Shown one piece after another: positions 7,745-16,415 of a stretch of 42,704 bases of DNA (positions are counted from its first letter, which is position 1; each line of letters begins with the position of its first letter). Source of the DNA: an uncultured Coriobacteriaceae bacterium (GTDB lineage Bacteria > Actinomycetota > Coriobacteriia > Coriobacteriales > Atopobiaceae); contig CADALE010000027.1 of NCBI GenBank assembly GCA_902788705.1, positions 1 to 42,704 on the forward strand, read 5' to 3'. The translations under genes and the position numbers were made by a program. A model generated the notes under the pieces. It was not told where the DNA came from and did no database searches. It worked only from the letters and a program-made list of their open reading frames with translations.

Positions 7745-7781
7745 TCACCAGCCACGGGGGGTAGCCCCCCGTGGCTGGTGA
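7745..7781. terminator. Perfect 17-bp hairpin between convergent genes
   Basis: TCACCAGCCACGGGGGG (7745-7761), a 3-nt loop TAG, then its exact complement (7765-7781). It lies 14 bp after the TerD-like gene and 40 bp beyond the end of the opposing gene. No T-run on either side, so termination would depend on stem strength; bidirectional use is likely. Confidence 0.6.
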
Positions 7782-7820
7782 CATCGGCTGACCGCCTCGC
7801 CAGGTTCCAGATGGATACCC

Positions 7821-8873
7821 CTAGCGGTTGTCGATACGTGCCACGTTGCCGATCGTGATGGTAAGCCGCCCATCCTCTCCGCGAACAAACTCGAGGTAGC
7901 CGGGCCTTTCCACCAAGTCGGAGGGAAACGTGATGTCCACACCGGTGTCGGTGCGGATGTGATGGCTCTTGGCCATGCGGTTGGCCACGCCGCGCCGCAC
8001 GGGCACCTCCTCGGGCAGCTGCTGCTCGCGCACCTCGCGCTCATAGCGCTCGCGAAGGTCGGGGCGCTCCGAGAACACCGCCTCGCCCACGGCGACCGGC
8101 TGCACCGACTCCTCGCGCTCCGCCGCGCTCACCAGCACCGCCTTGGCACGTCCCACCTCCACGGCCGGCGTCAGACCAGCTTCCTCGGCAACCTCCTCCA
8201 CGATGTGCGACACGGCGGCAAACACATCCTTGCTCGAGGCGTGCGCATGGCACTTCAGGAATTCGTCGGCAATGACGTTTACCTCGCGGCCCGCAATGAG
8301 CCGCGGCTTGTCAGAGAAGTCGATGTCGAGGGTGGCCTCGTTCACCAGAAGGTAGCTCACCACCTTCTGCGTGGGGCTGGGCAGCATCCCGTCATGGCGG
8401 TAGATGCCGTTTGCCGTACCGCCCACCTCGTGGGCAAACGAAAGCTTGCGCGGAAGCACCAGCACCGCAAAGAGACGCTTGCCCGCAGACTCGAAGGCAG
8501 CCTCGAGCGCCGCCTCGTCTAGCTTGCCCTCCGTCTTCATCTCGCCCGTGTCCTCGAACTCGGCCACCAGGAGATCGGCCTGCTCGACGCTGTCCATGCG
8601 CCGCAGCTCCTCCCAGAACCACTGCGCCACCTGCACGGATATGCCCAGGAAGTCGTTGTCGCCCGCCAGGTAGGCACCCAGCTGCTCGGCAAACTGGCTG
8701 CCTTCGGCAAACTCGCCATGGCGGCTCTCGGCGCTTGAGCTGATGCGCCGCAGGTGCCGCTGCACGTACGACCTCACCTGTCGGTCGTCAAGCGGCAGCT
8801 CCTCCTCGGAGAGGTAGGCGCTGCCCGACTCGAAGTCGAAGGCGTGCAGTACGGCATGGTTTACGCGAATCAT
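7821..8873 (-). CDS. 37-kDa nucleoid-associated protein (YejK/NA37 family)
   Basis: A 350-aa protein of the usual length for the YejK/NdpA family. The N-terminus MIRVNHAVLHAFDFESG matches the family opening (I-x-x-A-I-L-H-x-x-D), and YLSEEELPLDD follows as in other members. Acidic and basic helices fill the middle, and a segment near residues 190-215 carries DIDFSDKPRLI. The C-terminal SHHIRTDTGVDITFPSDLV segment is also characteristic. The family binds the nucleoid; its exact job is unclear. GGGGGAG precedes the ATG at 8873. It is convergent with the TerD-like gene and followed upstream by a NUDIX gene on the same strand about 100 bp away. Confidence 0.85.
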   Translation of the reverse strand: MIRVNHAVLHAFDFESGSAYLSEEELPLDDRQVRSYVQRHLRRISSSAESRHGEFAEGSQFAEQLGAYLAGDNDFLGISVQVAQWFWEELRRMDSVEQADLLVAEFEDTGEMKTEGKLDEAALEAAFESAGKRLFAVLVLPRKLSFAHEVGGTANGIYRHDGMLPSPTQKVVSYLLVNEATLDIDFSDKPRLIAGREVNVIADEFLKCHAHASSKDVFAAVSHIVEEVAEEAGLTPAVEVGRAKAVLVSAAEREESVQPVAVGEAVFSERPDLRERYEREVREQQLPEEVPVRRGVANRMAKSHHIRTDTGVDITFPSDLVERPGYLEFVRGEDGRLTITIGNVARIDNR

Positions 8874-8974
8874 GGGGCTCCCCCGCTCTCAGGCGCATCG
8901 GTTTGGCCAAAAGAGAATAGCGCATCGAACGCCGTGGAGGGGCGAGGGAGCCGCTTGCCCTGGCCCTGCCGCCA

Positions 8975-9553
8975 TCAGAGGGCGCGGGCCTTCGCCACCA
9001 GCTTCGAGTAGATGCGCTCCACGAACCACGGCTCGGTCGAACGAGCCAGGGCCTCCTCGGGCGCCATCCAGGCCACCGCGCGGTTCTCGTCGGGCTTGGC
9101 CCGCAACGGCTCCACCGGATCGGCCTCGACAAGGAAGGTCACGTTGAGGTGCAGGTGCGACGACACGTATGCGCCACGCTTCTCGTGGCCGTCAACCGTA
9201 AGCACCTCCACCGAAAGGATGTCCGGGCTTGCCAGCCGCGCCTGGGCAAGGCCGCTCTCCTCGCGAACCTCGCGCAGGGCAACGGCGCGCAGGTCACGTT
9301 GGCCATCGGCATGGCCGCCAAGCCACGCCCACGAGTCGTACAGGTTATGGTAGGCCATCAGCACCACAGACCGATCGGGCGACACCACCCATGCCGAGGC
9401 CGTCAGGTGCGCCGGGTTGCCCCGACCCCACAGGCGCGCGGCCAGCGCGTCGTCGTTCTGGGCGGCCTGCAGCCACGCCACCAGCAGCGCGCGGTCCTGC
9501 TGCTCCTGCTGGTTGTACGGAACGTATGCCTTTAGCTCGGACAACAGGTCCAT
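8975..9553 (-). CDS. NUDIX hydrolase, 192 aa
   Basis: Contains a NUDIX box at roughly residues 78-101: GGHADGQRDLRAVALREV followed by REESGL. The REVREESG core that binds the catalytic metal is intact, while the usual upstream Glu of the box is replaced (DGQRD instead of an E-rich turn). The preceding strands DRSVVLMAYHNLYDSWAWLGG are typical of the fold. Substrate (nucleotide sugar, NAD or oxidised nucleotide) cannot be told. GGGAGGCG is 7-8 bases before the ATG at 9553. No signal peptide, so cytoplasmic. Confidence 0.9.
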   Translation of the reverse strand: MDLLSELKAYVPYNQQEQQDRALLVAWLQAAQNDDALAARLWGRGNPAHLTASAWVVSPDRSVVLMAYHNLYDSWAWLGGHADGQRDLRAVALREVREESGLAQARLASPDILSVEVLTVDGHEKRGAYVSSHLHLNVTFLVEADPVEPLRAKPDENRAVAWMAPEEALARSTEPWFVERIYSKLVAKARAL

Positions 9554-9601
9554 AGCGCACGCCTCCCATCGCCCGCCCCAAGCGGGCAGGCCGCCAATCC
9601 C

Positions 9602-10546
9602 CTACGATTCGCCCCCGCGTTGCATGACCCGCCCCACAATGGCGGCAAAGAGCTGCTGGAACAGCGTGCCCACCATCACGGGGTACAGCGACTCGGCGGG
9701 CAGGTACGCCGCGGCAAGCACCGCGCCGGTCGAGATGTTGCGAATGCCGCAGTCGAACATCATGGTGACCATCGTCTGGTGTGACTGGCGCGTCGCGCGC
9801 GCCACCAAACCGCCCAGCAACAGGCTACACAGCGTCACGCAGCCCACGAAGCAGCCCACGGCCACAAGGCGCGGTGTCAGGTTGTGCATGTGCTGGGAGA
9901 TGCCCGTGGCGTTGGTCGCGATGATGATGGGCACTAGGATGCTTGAGAGCGGCGCCATGGCCGGAGACAGGCGCTCCTTGCCCTGCCCATGGCTTAGCTG
10001 GTTTGCCACGACGCCCACAATGGCAGGGATGCCCACCATGTACAGCATGTCGCCCATCATGCCCATCACGTCCACCTCTACCGCCGTCCCCACCAGCAGG
10101 CGCAGCGTCCATGGGATGGTAAACGGAGCGATGGTCGTGGAGACGAACATCATGGCCAGCGCCAGCGCAACGTTACCGCCGTAGACGCCCGACCACATGA
10201 CGGTGGTTGCCCCCACGGGCACGCTGGCCTCCAGCACGATGCCCACCAAGGTGTCTGGCGTGTCGCCAAACAAAAGCCCAGCCACCAGCCGAACCACCAC
10301 CGGCGCCACCACATGCACTAGGCAAAGCGTCATCAGCAGCGCCAGAGGCTGCCGAAACGTCCTCGCGAGGCTGTCAAAGTCATTGCCCAGCGCGTTCTGG
10401 AAGGTGACGACGGCAAAGAGCGTGGGAATGAGGGGCTTAAGCGGCAGCAGCGCCTGTGGCACGAGCACGCCCACAGCGATGCCCAAGGGCACGATGAGCA
10501 CCATATGCGCCGAGATCCACGTGCCCAGCTGCTTCCATGTCTGCAT
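9602..10546 (-). CDS. Bile acid:sodium symporter (BASS) family transporter
   Basis: A 314-aa protein starting MQTWKQLGTWISAHM, chosen at 10546 because GGGAGGTGGG precedes it; the frame is open to 10606. About ten hydrophobic segments span the whole length. The layout is that of PF01758: an Asn/Gly-rich core early (VTFQNALGNDFDSLA), a crossover with SVPVGATTVMWSG, and a second half repeating the fold with DCGIRNISTGAVLAAAYLP. Relatives move organic anions such as bile salts, pantothenate or keto acids with sodium; here the substrate is unknown. It stands alone, divergent from the suf operon with about 185 bp between starts. Confidence 0.85.
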   Translation of the reverse strand: MQTWKQLGTWISAHMVLIVPLGIAVGVLVPQALLPLKPLIPTLFAVVTFQNALGNDFDSLARTFRQPLALLMTLCLVHVVAPVVVRLVAGLLFGDTPDTLVGIVLEASVPVGATTVMWSGVYGGNVALALAMMFVSTTIAPFTIPWTLRLLVGTAVEVDVMGMMGDMLYMVGIPAIVGVVANQLSHGQGKERLSPAMAPLSSILVPIIIATNATGISQHMHNLTPRLVAVGCFVGCVTLCSLLLGGLVARATRQSHQTMVTMMFDCGIRNISTGAVLAAAYLPAESLYPVMVGTLFQQLFAAIVGRVMQRGGES

Positions 10547-10637
10547 AGGGCCCACCTCCCAGCACATGCTAGCACGCCCAGCCCCATCGGACGCGCGCCA
10601 TGGCATATGCTCATGCGGTGTGGGATGCAGAATATGA

Positions 10638-10704
10638 TTGAATACCCCGTGGCCTTTGGGTAAAATCCCGCAACGGTACTAGGAATTACCGGCGCGATCG
10701 CGCC
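10638..10704 (+). promoter_or_regulatory. suf operon promoter with probable Rrf2-type operator
   Basis: TTGAAT (10638-10643) and TAAAAT (10661-10666) are separated by 17 bp, a good sigma-70-type promoter. A partial palindrome CGGTACTAGGAATTACCG (10674-10691) covers the expected start site and would suit the Rrf2-type regulator at the end of this operon. A perfect 14-bp palindrome GGCGCGATCGCGCC follows at 10691-10704 in the leader. The promoter is seen; the operator role is inference. Confidence 0.5.
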
Positions 10705-10731
10705 GTTCACGCGTCACAGGAGAGGACCACC

Positions 10732-11502
10732 ATGCAAGACACGCTGCTCACCATCGACGGGCTTTCGGCCGGAACCGAGGACAAGCCCATCCTCCACGAC
10801 ATACACCTTGAGCTGGGCTCGGGCCAGACGCACGTGCTGATGGGCCCCAATGGCGCAGGCAAGTCGACCCTTGGCCACGTCATCATGGGCGACCCGTCCT
10901 ATCAGGTTACCTCGGGCTCCATCACCTTCGACGGCGCGGACATCACCGACCTCACCTCCGACAAGCGCTCGCTGGCCGGCATCTTCCTCTCCTACCAGGC
11001 ACCCGTCGAGGTGCCGGGCGTCCCGCTGTACAGCTTCCTGCGCACCATCTGCCAGATGCGCCCCGAGCTCAAGACCACCGCGCGCAAGTTCCGCGAGCGT
11101 GTGGGGCAGATCTGCGAGCAGCTGGAGCTAAGCGACTCGTTCCTCATGCGCGAGCTTAACGTGGGCTTCTCGGGTGGCGAGAAGAAGAAGGTCGAGATGC
11201 TGCAGCTGCTGCTTCTGCAGCCCAAGCTGGCCATCCTCGACGAGACCGACTCGGGCCTGGACGTGGACGCGCTCTCCATCGTGTCGCGCGGCATCGAGGC
11301 CTACCGAGCCCAGTGCGACGGCACCCTGCTGGTGATCACGCACAACACGCGCATCCTCGAGCGGCTTGACGTCGACCGCACCCACGTCATGGTGCGCGGC
11401 CACCTGGTGGCCGAGGGCGACGCCTCGCTCGTCGGCGAGATCGACGCCTCGGGCTTCAGCCGCTTCGAGGACGAGCTGGCTGCGAAGGGCGGTGTGGCAT
11501 AG
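10732..11502 (+). CDS. sufC: SufC, Fe-S assembly ATPase
   Basis: A 256-aa ABC-type ATPase that powers the SufBCD scaffold. Walker A is GPNGAGKST near residue 40, the signature is FSGGEKKK near 145, and Walker B is LAILDETDSGLD near 170, the SufC-typical form. ITHNTRIL supplies the switch His. The length is usual. The start at 10732 has AGGAG about 10 bases upstream. First gene of a tightly overlapping operon: its TAG shares the G with the GTG start of sufB. The operon promoter lies about 65 bp upstream. Confidence 0.97.
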   Translation: MQDTLLTIDGLSAGTEDKPILHDIHLELGSGQTHVLMGPNGAGKSTLGHVIMGDPSYQVTSGSITFDGADITDLTSDKRSLAGIFLSYQAPVEVPGVPLYSFLRTICQMRPELKTTARKFRERVGQICEQLELSDSFLMRELNVGFSGGEKKKVEMLQLLLLQPKLAILDETDSGLDVDALSIVSRGIEAYRAQCDGTLLVITHNTRILERLDVDRTHVMVRGHLVAEGDASLVGEIDASGFSRFEDELAAKGGVA

Positions 11503-12929
11503 TGAGCGACGCCCCCGAGAGGAAGCACTCCGAGGTTGCCGACGTCGACCGCTCCCTCTATGACTTCGTGATGCCCGAGGAGGGCTACGAGCGCTACGAC
11601 GACGGGCTGACGCCCGACATCGTACGCGCCATCTCGGCCAAGAAGGACGAGCCCGCGTGGATGCGGGAGCTGCGCCTGAAGGCGCTTGACGCGTTCCACG
11701 AGATGCGCATGGCCTCCAACTGGGGCCCCGACGTGTCGGCACTGGACATGGACCACATCTCCACCTACGTGTCGCCGCAGACCAAGCAGGCCCGCAACTG
11801 GGACGACGTGCCCGACGACATCAAGACCACCTTCGAGCGCCTGGGCATCCCCGAGGCCGAGCGCGAGAGCCTGGCCGGCGTGGGCGCCCAGTACGACTCC
11901 GAGATCGTGTACCACAACATGCGCGAGGAGGTGGCCGAGCAGGGTGTCATCTACACCACCATCGAGGACGCGCTGCACGACCCCCAGTGGGAGCCCGTCG
12001 TGCACCAGTACTTTGGCACGCTCATCCCCATGCGCGACCACAAGTTTGCCGCGCTGCACTACGCCGTGTGGTCGGGCGGCTCGTTCGTGTACGTGCCGGC
12101 GGGCGTGAGCCTGTCCTACCCGCTGCAGAGCTACTTCCGCCTCAACGCCAGCGGCGCCGGCCAGTTCGAGCATACCCTCATCATCGTGGAGGAGGGCGCT
12201 GACCTGCACTTTATTGAGGGTTGCTCGGCGCCGAAGTACTACGAGGCCAACCTGCACGCCGGTGCGGTTGAGCTGTTCGTAAAGGACCACGCGCGCCTGC
12301 GCTACTCCACGATCGAGAACTGGTCCAAGAACATGTTCAACCTCAACACCAAGCGCGCCACGGTGGGCGCCGACGCGAAGATGGAGTGGGTGTCGGGCAG
12401 CTTCGGCAGCCACGTGAGCTACCTCTACCCCACCACCTTCCTGCAAGGAGCACGCTCCAGCTGCGAGTTCACCGGCATCACCTTCGCGGGCGCCACGCAG
12501 GACCTGGACACCGGCTGCAAGGTCATCCTGAACGGTGCCGACACCACGGCCTCGGTGGACACCAAGTCCATCTCCAAGGACGGCGGCGTCAACACCTTCC
12601 GCAGCTCGGTCATCATCGGCCGGCGCGCCGACCGCGCACGCGCAACGGTAAGCTGCTCGTCGCTCATGCTTGACGACATCAGCCGCTCGGACACCATCCC
12701 CGCGATGGACGTGCGCAACCCAACGGCATCGGTGGGCCACGAGGCCACCATCGGCCGCATCTCCGATGACACCATCCTGTACCTCATGAGCCGTGGCTGC
12801 TCGGAGGCCGAGGCCCGCACCATGGTGGTGAACGGCTTCGCCAACCCCGTGAGCAAGGAACTGCCGCTTGAGTACGCCGTGGAGATGAACAACCTCATCA
12901 AGCTCGAGATGGAAGGGGCGATTGGATAA
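11502..12929 (+). CDS. sufB: SufB, Fe-S scaffold subunit
   Basis: 475 aa, the usual SufB length. It carries the family core near residues 235-320: GCSAPKYYEANLHAGAVELF, then LRYSTIENWSKNMFNLNTKR and DAKMEWVSGSFGS. The C-terminal helical end is MNNLIKLEMEGAIG. SufB, with SufC and SufD, receives sulfur from SufS/SufU and assembles [4Fe-4S] clusters in the cytoplasm. The start is a GTG at 11502 overlapping the sufC stop by one base, so translational coupling is likely. The stop overlaps the sufD ATG by one base. Confidence 0.97.
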   Translation: MSDAPERKHSEVADVDRSLYDFVMPEEGYERYDDGLTPDIVRAISAKKDEPAWMRELRLKALDAFHEMRMASNWGPDVSALDMDHISTYVSPQTKQARNWDDVPDDIKTTFERLGIPEAERESLAGVGAQYDSEIVYHNMREEVAEQGVIYTTIEDALHDPQWEPVVHQYFGTLIPMRDHKFAALHYAVWSGGSFVYVPAGVSLSYPLQSYFRLNASGAGQFEHTLIIVEEGADLHFIEGCSAPKYYEANLHAGAVELFVKDHARLRYSTIENWSKNMFNLNTKRATVGADAKMEWVSGSFGSHVSYLYPTTFLQGARSSCEFTGITFAGATQDLDTGCKVILNGADTTASVDTKSISKDGGVNTFRSSVIIGRRADRARATVSCSSLMLDDISRSDTIPAMDVRNPTASVGHEATIGRISDDTILYLMSRGCSEAEARTMVVNGFANPVSKELPLEYAVEMNNLIKLEMEGAIG

Positions 12930-14038
12930 TGGCCGAGAAGCTTGCGGCCAACGCCGCCACCAAACTTTCGCACGTCAACGTTCCGCCTGCGCAGACGTGG
13001 AACTACCTGCGCATCAATGACATCGCCTTCGAGGTGCCCGCGCCCGTCACCAAGGGCGAGGTGCTCTCGCGCCTACCGCGCCTCTTTGACGCGGTGGAGA
13101 CGGGCATCGGCACCGAGGCGGCCAGCTGGATCGTGTCGGCGTCGGGCGACTCGCGCTACGTCGAGGTGAAAGCCGGCACCCACCGCGCCGAGCCCATCGT
13201 GGTAGACGTGGACGCCGCTGCCGGCACCGTCTGCGACACCGGCGTGCTGGTGCGTGAGGGAGCCGAGGCTACCGTCGTGGTGGCCGCGCATGGCACCCCG
13301 GCCGAAGCCGGCACCACCGCAGCACTCGTGCGCATCGTCGCCGAGCGCAGGGCCCACGTCACACTCGTCGAGGTGGTGGCCCTGGGCAAGGGCAGCCAGC
13401 ACCTGGAGGGCATCGGCATCGACGCTGCCGAGGGCGCCATGGTGGACGTGCGCCAGTACGCGCTGGGCGGCGAAAAGGTGGCCATGGGCATCTGCACCAA
13501 CCTTGCCGGACGCAAGGCCCGCCTTACTCAGGACATGCGCTACCTGGCGCGCGGCTCCGAGCAGCTTGACGTGAACCATGTGGTGCGCCAGCGCGGACGG
13601 CTCACCAAGTCCGAGATCGTCACCTCGGGCATCCTGGCCGACGCCGCGCACAAGACCATGCGCGAGACCATCGACCTCATCCACGGCGCCAAGGGCGCCG
13701 AGGGCCGCGAGATCGAGACGGTGCTGGTTGCCGGCGATGACGTGGTAAACAAGACCCTGCCCACCATCTTGTGCGACGAGGACGACGTGGCGGGCAACCA
13801 CGGGGCCTCCATCGGCTCGATCAGCCCCGAGCAGCTGGCCTACCTGGCCGACCGCGGCGTGTCCACGGCCGATGCCGAGGCACTCTTCGCACGCGCCATC
13901 TTCGACGACGCGGTGATCCACGCACCCGAGGCAACCTCGCGCAACGCGGCCCTCTCGCGCGCCGAGCTGGTGCTTGGCACCGAGATTGCCCGCGACGTGG
14001 CCGAGGGCCTGGGACTTGATGAGGGAGAGGAGCACTGA
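12929..14038 (+). CDS. sufD: SufD, Fe-S assembly subunit
   Basis: 369 aa. It forms the beta-helix partner of SufB. Family features are seen in the C-terminal half: GRKARLTQDMRYLARGSEQL, then HGAKGAEGREIETVLVAGDD with many Asp/His residues, and the closing helix after SISPEQLAYLADRGVS, which matches the SufB/SufD C-terminal domain. The N-terminal 100 residues are more variable, as usual. ATG 12929 overlaps the sufB TAA by one base; TGA overlaps the sufS ATG. No truncation. Confidence 0.95.
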   Translation: MAEKLAANAATKLSHVNVPPAQTWNYLRINDIAFEVPAPVTKGEVLSRLPRLFDAVETGIGTEAASWIVSASGDSRYVEVKAGTHRAEPIVVDVDAAAGTVCDTGVLVREGAEATVVVAAHGTPAEAGTTAALVRIVAERRAHVTLVEVVALGKGSQHLEGIGIDAAEGAMVDVRQYALGGEKVAMGICTNLAGRKARLTQDMRYLARGSEQLDVNHVVRQRGRLTKSEIVTSGILADAAHKTMRETIDLIHGAKGAEGREIETVLVAGDDVVNKTLPTILCDEDDVAGNHGASIGSISPEQLAYLADRGVSTADAEALFARAIFDDAVIHAPEATSRNAALSRAELVLGTEIARDVAEGLGLDEGEEH

Positions 14039-15309
14039 TGGCCCTGACCGACGAGCAGCTGCTCTCCATCACCGAGAGCCCCTTCAAGCAGGACTTCCCA
14101 CTGCTGGCCAACAACCCCGGGCTCACCTTCCTGGACAGCGCCGCGACGGCGCAGCGCCCCGCCGTGGTGCTGGATGCCGAGCGACGCTTCTACGAGACGA
14201 TGAACGCCAACCCGCTGCGTGGCCTGTACGGCCTCTCGGTGGAGGCCACGGCCGCCATCGAGGACGCCCGCGCGCGCATCGCGCGCTTCATCGGCGCCCT
14301 TGACGACGCCGGCAAGCCCGAGGCCAGCTCCATCGTGTTCACGCGCAACGCGTCCGAGTCGCTGAACCTGGCCGCACGCACGCTTCCGCAGGTGGTGGGC
14401 CTTGGCCCCGGCGACGAGGTGGTCATCTCCATCATGGAGCACCACTCCAACCTCATCCCCTGGCAGCAGGTGTGCCGGGCGACCGGCGCCAACCTCGTGT
14501 ACCTGCGCCCTAATGACGACTGCGTCATCACTCCCGAGGAGATCGAGGCCAAGGTGGGGCCGCACGCCAAGATCGTGTCGGTCACGCACGTGTCCAACGT
14601 GCTGGGCGTGGAGAACCCCATCGCGCAGATTGCCGCCCGTGCCCACGAGATGGGTGCCCTCATGGTGGTGGATGGCGCGCAGTCGGTCCCGCACCTGCCC
14701 GTGGACGTGCGCGCGCTGGGCTGCGATCTGCTGGCGTTCTCGGCCCACAAGCTGGGCGGCCCCATGGGCATTGGCGTGCTGTGGGGAAGGAAGGAGCTGC
14801 TTGATGCCATGCCGCCCTTCCTGACCGGCGGCGAGATGATCGACTCGGTAAGCGAGACCGACGCCGTGTGGGCTCCCGTGCCGGCGAAGTTCGAGGCGGG
14901 CACGCAGGACGCGGCCGGCTCGTATGCCACCGACGCCGCCATCGCCTACCTCGAGCGCTTTGGCATGGAGGCCCTGGAGCAGCGCGAGCGCCTGCTGGCC
15001 ACCTACCTTACCGACCAGCTGCGTGCCCTCCCCTACGTGCAGGTAATAGGCCCTGCCGACGGAAGCCGCCACGTGGGCGCCGTCGCCTTTAACGTTGAGG
15101 GCATCCACCCGCACGACGTGGCCTCCATCCTGGACATGTCGAAGGTATGCATCCGCGCCGGCCACCACTGCGCGCAGCCGCTGCTTACGTGGATGGGCCT
15201 GCAGAGCACCTGCCGCGCGAGCGTGGCCTTCTACAATGACAAGGCCGACATCGACCGCCTGGTCGAGGGCCTCGGAACCGTTTGGGGGATCTTCCATGGC
15301 AGTCTCTAG
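14038..15309 (+). CDS. sufS: SufS, PLP-dependent cysteine desulfurase
   Basis: 423 aa, group II desulfurase. It removes sulfur from cysteine and passes it to SufU. The PLP lysine lies in FSAHKLGGP (Lys at about 238). The active-site cysteine lies in RAGHHCAQP (Cys at about 378). The N-terminus has the usual FPLLANNPGLTFLDSAAT stretch, and VISIMEHHSNLIPWQ is intact. The start overlaps the sufD stop, and the 3' end overlaps sufU by 14 bp, so the two partner proteins are co-translated. Confidence 0.97.
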   Translation: MALTDEQLLSITESPFKQDFPLLANNPGLTFLDSAATAQRPAVVLDAERRFYETMNANPLRGLYGLSVEATAAIEDARARIARFIGALDDAGKPEASSIVFTRNASESLNLAARTLPQVVGLGPGDEVVISIMEHHSNLIPWQQVCRATGANLVYLRPNDDCVITPEEIEAKVGPHAKIVSVTHVSNVLGVENPIAQIAARAHEMGALMVVDGAQSVPHLPVDVRALGCDLLAFSAHKLGGPMGIGVLWGRKELLDAMPPFLTGGEMIDSVSETDAVWAPVPAKFEAGTQDAAGSYATDAAIAYLERFGMEALEQRERLLATYLTDQLRALPYVQVIGPADGSRHVGAVAFNVEGIHPHDVASILDMSKVCIRAGHHCAQPLLTWMGLQSTCRASVAFYNDKADIDRLVEGLGTVWGIFHGSL

Positions 15310-15751
15310 CGCCACGCCGGCAAGCCTGTACAACCCGCAGTTCATGGACCACGTGAACAACCCCGACTACAACTACCAGATGGAGGACCCAACGCACGTG
15401 CACGAGGGCATCAACCCCTCCTGCGGCGACGACCTGGTGTTCTCCGTCCGCATCGGCGACGACGGGCGCATCGAGGAGGCGGCCTACCAAGGCCACGGAT
15501 GCGCCATCAGCCAGGCGTCGGCCGACATGATGAGCGACCTCGTGACCGACCGGACGCCACAGGAGGCCCTCGAGCTGTGCGACCTGTTCATGCGCATGGT
15601 GAAGGGTGAGGTGACCGACGAGGACGAGCTGGAGCGGCTGGAGGACGCCGCCCTGTTGCGCGACATCGCGCACATGCCCGCCCGCGTGAAGTGCGCCGAG
15701 CTTGCCTGGCGCACCCTCTCCGAGATGCTGAGCAAAGACGGGGAGGCCTGA
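15296..15751 (+). CDS. sufU: SufU, zinc-dependent sulfur-transfer protein
   Basis: 151 aa. The ATG at 15296 lies inside the end of sufS with GGGGGAT upstream; the longer open frame back to 15095 is only sufS read in another frame. The three conserved cysteines of the SufU/IscU family are present: NPSCGDD (about residue 42), GHGCAISQASADMM (about 67) and RVKCAELAW (about 130). The SufU-type insertion between the second and third cysteines is present. It accepts persulfide from SufS and delivers it to SufBCD. Rrf2 starts 4 bp downstream. Confidence 0.96.
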   Translation: MAVSSATPASLYNPQFMDHVNNPDYNYQMEDPTHVHEGINPSCGDDLVFSVRIGDDGRIEEAAYQGHGCAISQASADMMSDLVTDRTPQEALELCDLFMRMVKGEVTDEDELERLEDAALLRDIAHMPARVKCAELAWRTLSEMLSKDGEA

Positions 15752-15755
15752 GTCC

Positions 15756-16193
15756 ATGGCTGGAGGATTGTTCTCAACCAAGGGCCGCTATGCGCTTCGC
15801 GCCATGGGGGACCTCGCCACGCATGAGGGATGGATTTCGCTAGGCGAGGTGTCCGAGCGCCAGGGCATCTCGCGCAAGTACCTTGAGCAGGTGATCTCGC
15901 TGCTGCACAAGGCAGGGTATGTCGAGAGCCTGCGGGGCAAGGGTGGCGGCTATCGCCTTACTCGCAAGCCCGAGGAATACACGCTGGGCGAGATCCTGCG
16001 CGCTGCCGAGGGGTCGCTTGCCCCGGTGGCCTGCCTCGACTGCACCTCGGGCGAGATCTGCCCGCGCGTGGAGGACTGCCCCACGGTTGGCATCTGGCGC
16101 GACCTAGGCAAGCTTACCTCGTCCTTTCTGGACAGCAAGACCCTCGCCGACATCCTGGTGGACGAGGACTTCCGCAACGAGGGACTCTGCTAG
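15756..16193 (+). CDS. Rrf2/IscR-family regulator, probable suf repressor
   Basis: 145 aa. An N-terminal winged helix has the family stretch STKGRYALRAMGDLA and the recognition part ISRKYLEQVISLLHKAGYV, followed by the wing RGKGGGYRL. The C-terminal half has CLDC, then EICPRVEDC, giving the three to four cysteines expected for a [2Fe-2S] or [4Fe-4S] ligand set. Position as last gene of the suf operon makes auto-regulation likely through the palindrome at 10674-10691. It could also control other iron genes elsewhere. Confidence 0.93.
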   Translation: MAGGLFSTKGRYALRAMGDLATHEGWISLGEVSERQGISRKYLEQVISLLHKAGYVESLRGKGGGYRLTRKPEEYTLGEILRAAEGSLAPVACLDCTSGEICPRVEDCPTVGIWRDLGKLTSSFLDSKTLADILVDEDFRNEGLC

Positions 16194-16215
16194 CACAGGA
16201 TCTGTTGGCTTGCGT

Positions 16216-16250
16216 GCGGGGTGTCGCCCATAGGCTGGGCGACACCCCGC
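16216..16250 (+). terminator. suf operon terminator hairpin
   Basis: GCGGGGTGTCGCCC and its exact complement surround a 7-nt loop, followed by CTTTCGTG, a weak T-run. It lies 23 bp after the Rrf2 stop. Nothing else is evident in 16251-16415 apart from a TATAAT at 16321 and a TATGAT at 16372, possible -10 elements of the aldolase gene without clear -35 partners. Confidence 0.75.
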
Positions 16251-16415
16251 CTTTCGTGCCGGATCCCACGTGGGGCCCATCCTCAGCAGCCCACTCCTCT
16301 CCAAGCCCTACCCCTTACCGTATAATTCGGCACCTCAGCAAGTTAGCAACACTTAACTCACGGACACGCGCTATGATAGTTGGAGTGTTCGTCACCCAAC
16401 GTTTGGAGGTCCCAT

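Noticed and set aside
11301..15360. Minus-strand frames of 479 and 506 codons opposite sufB-sufS
   Set aside because: These mirror the GC-rich third positions of the suf genes; composition is His/Val/Gly-rich and no family fits.
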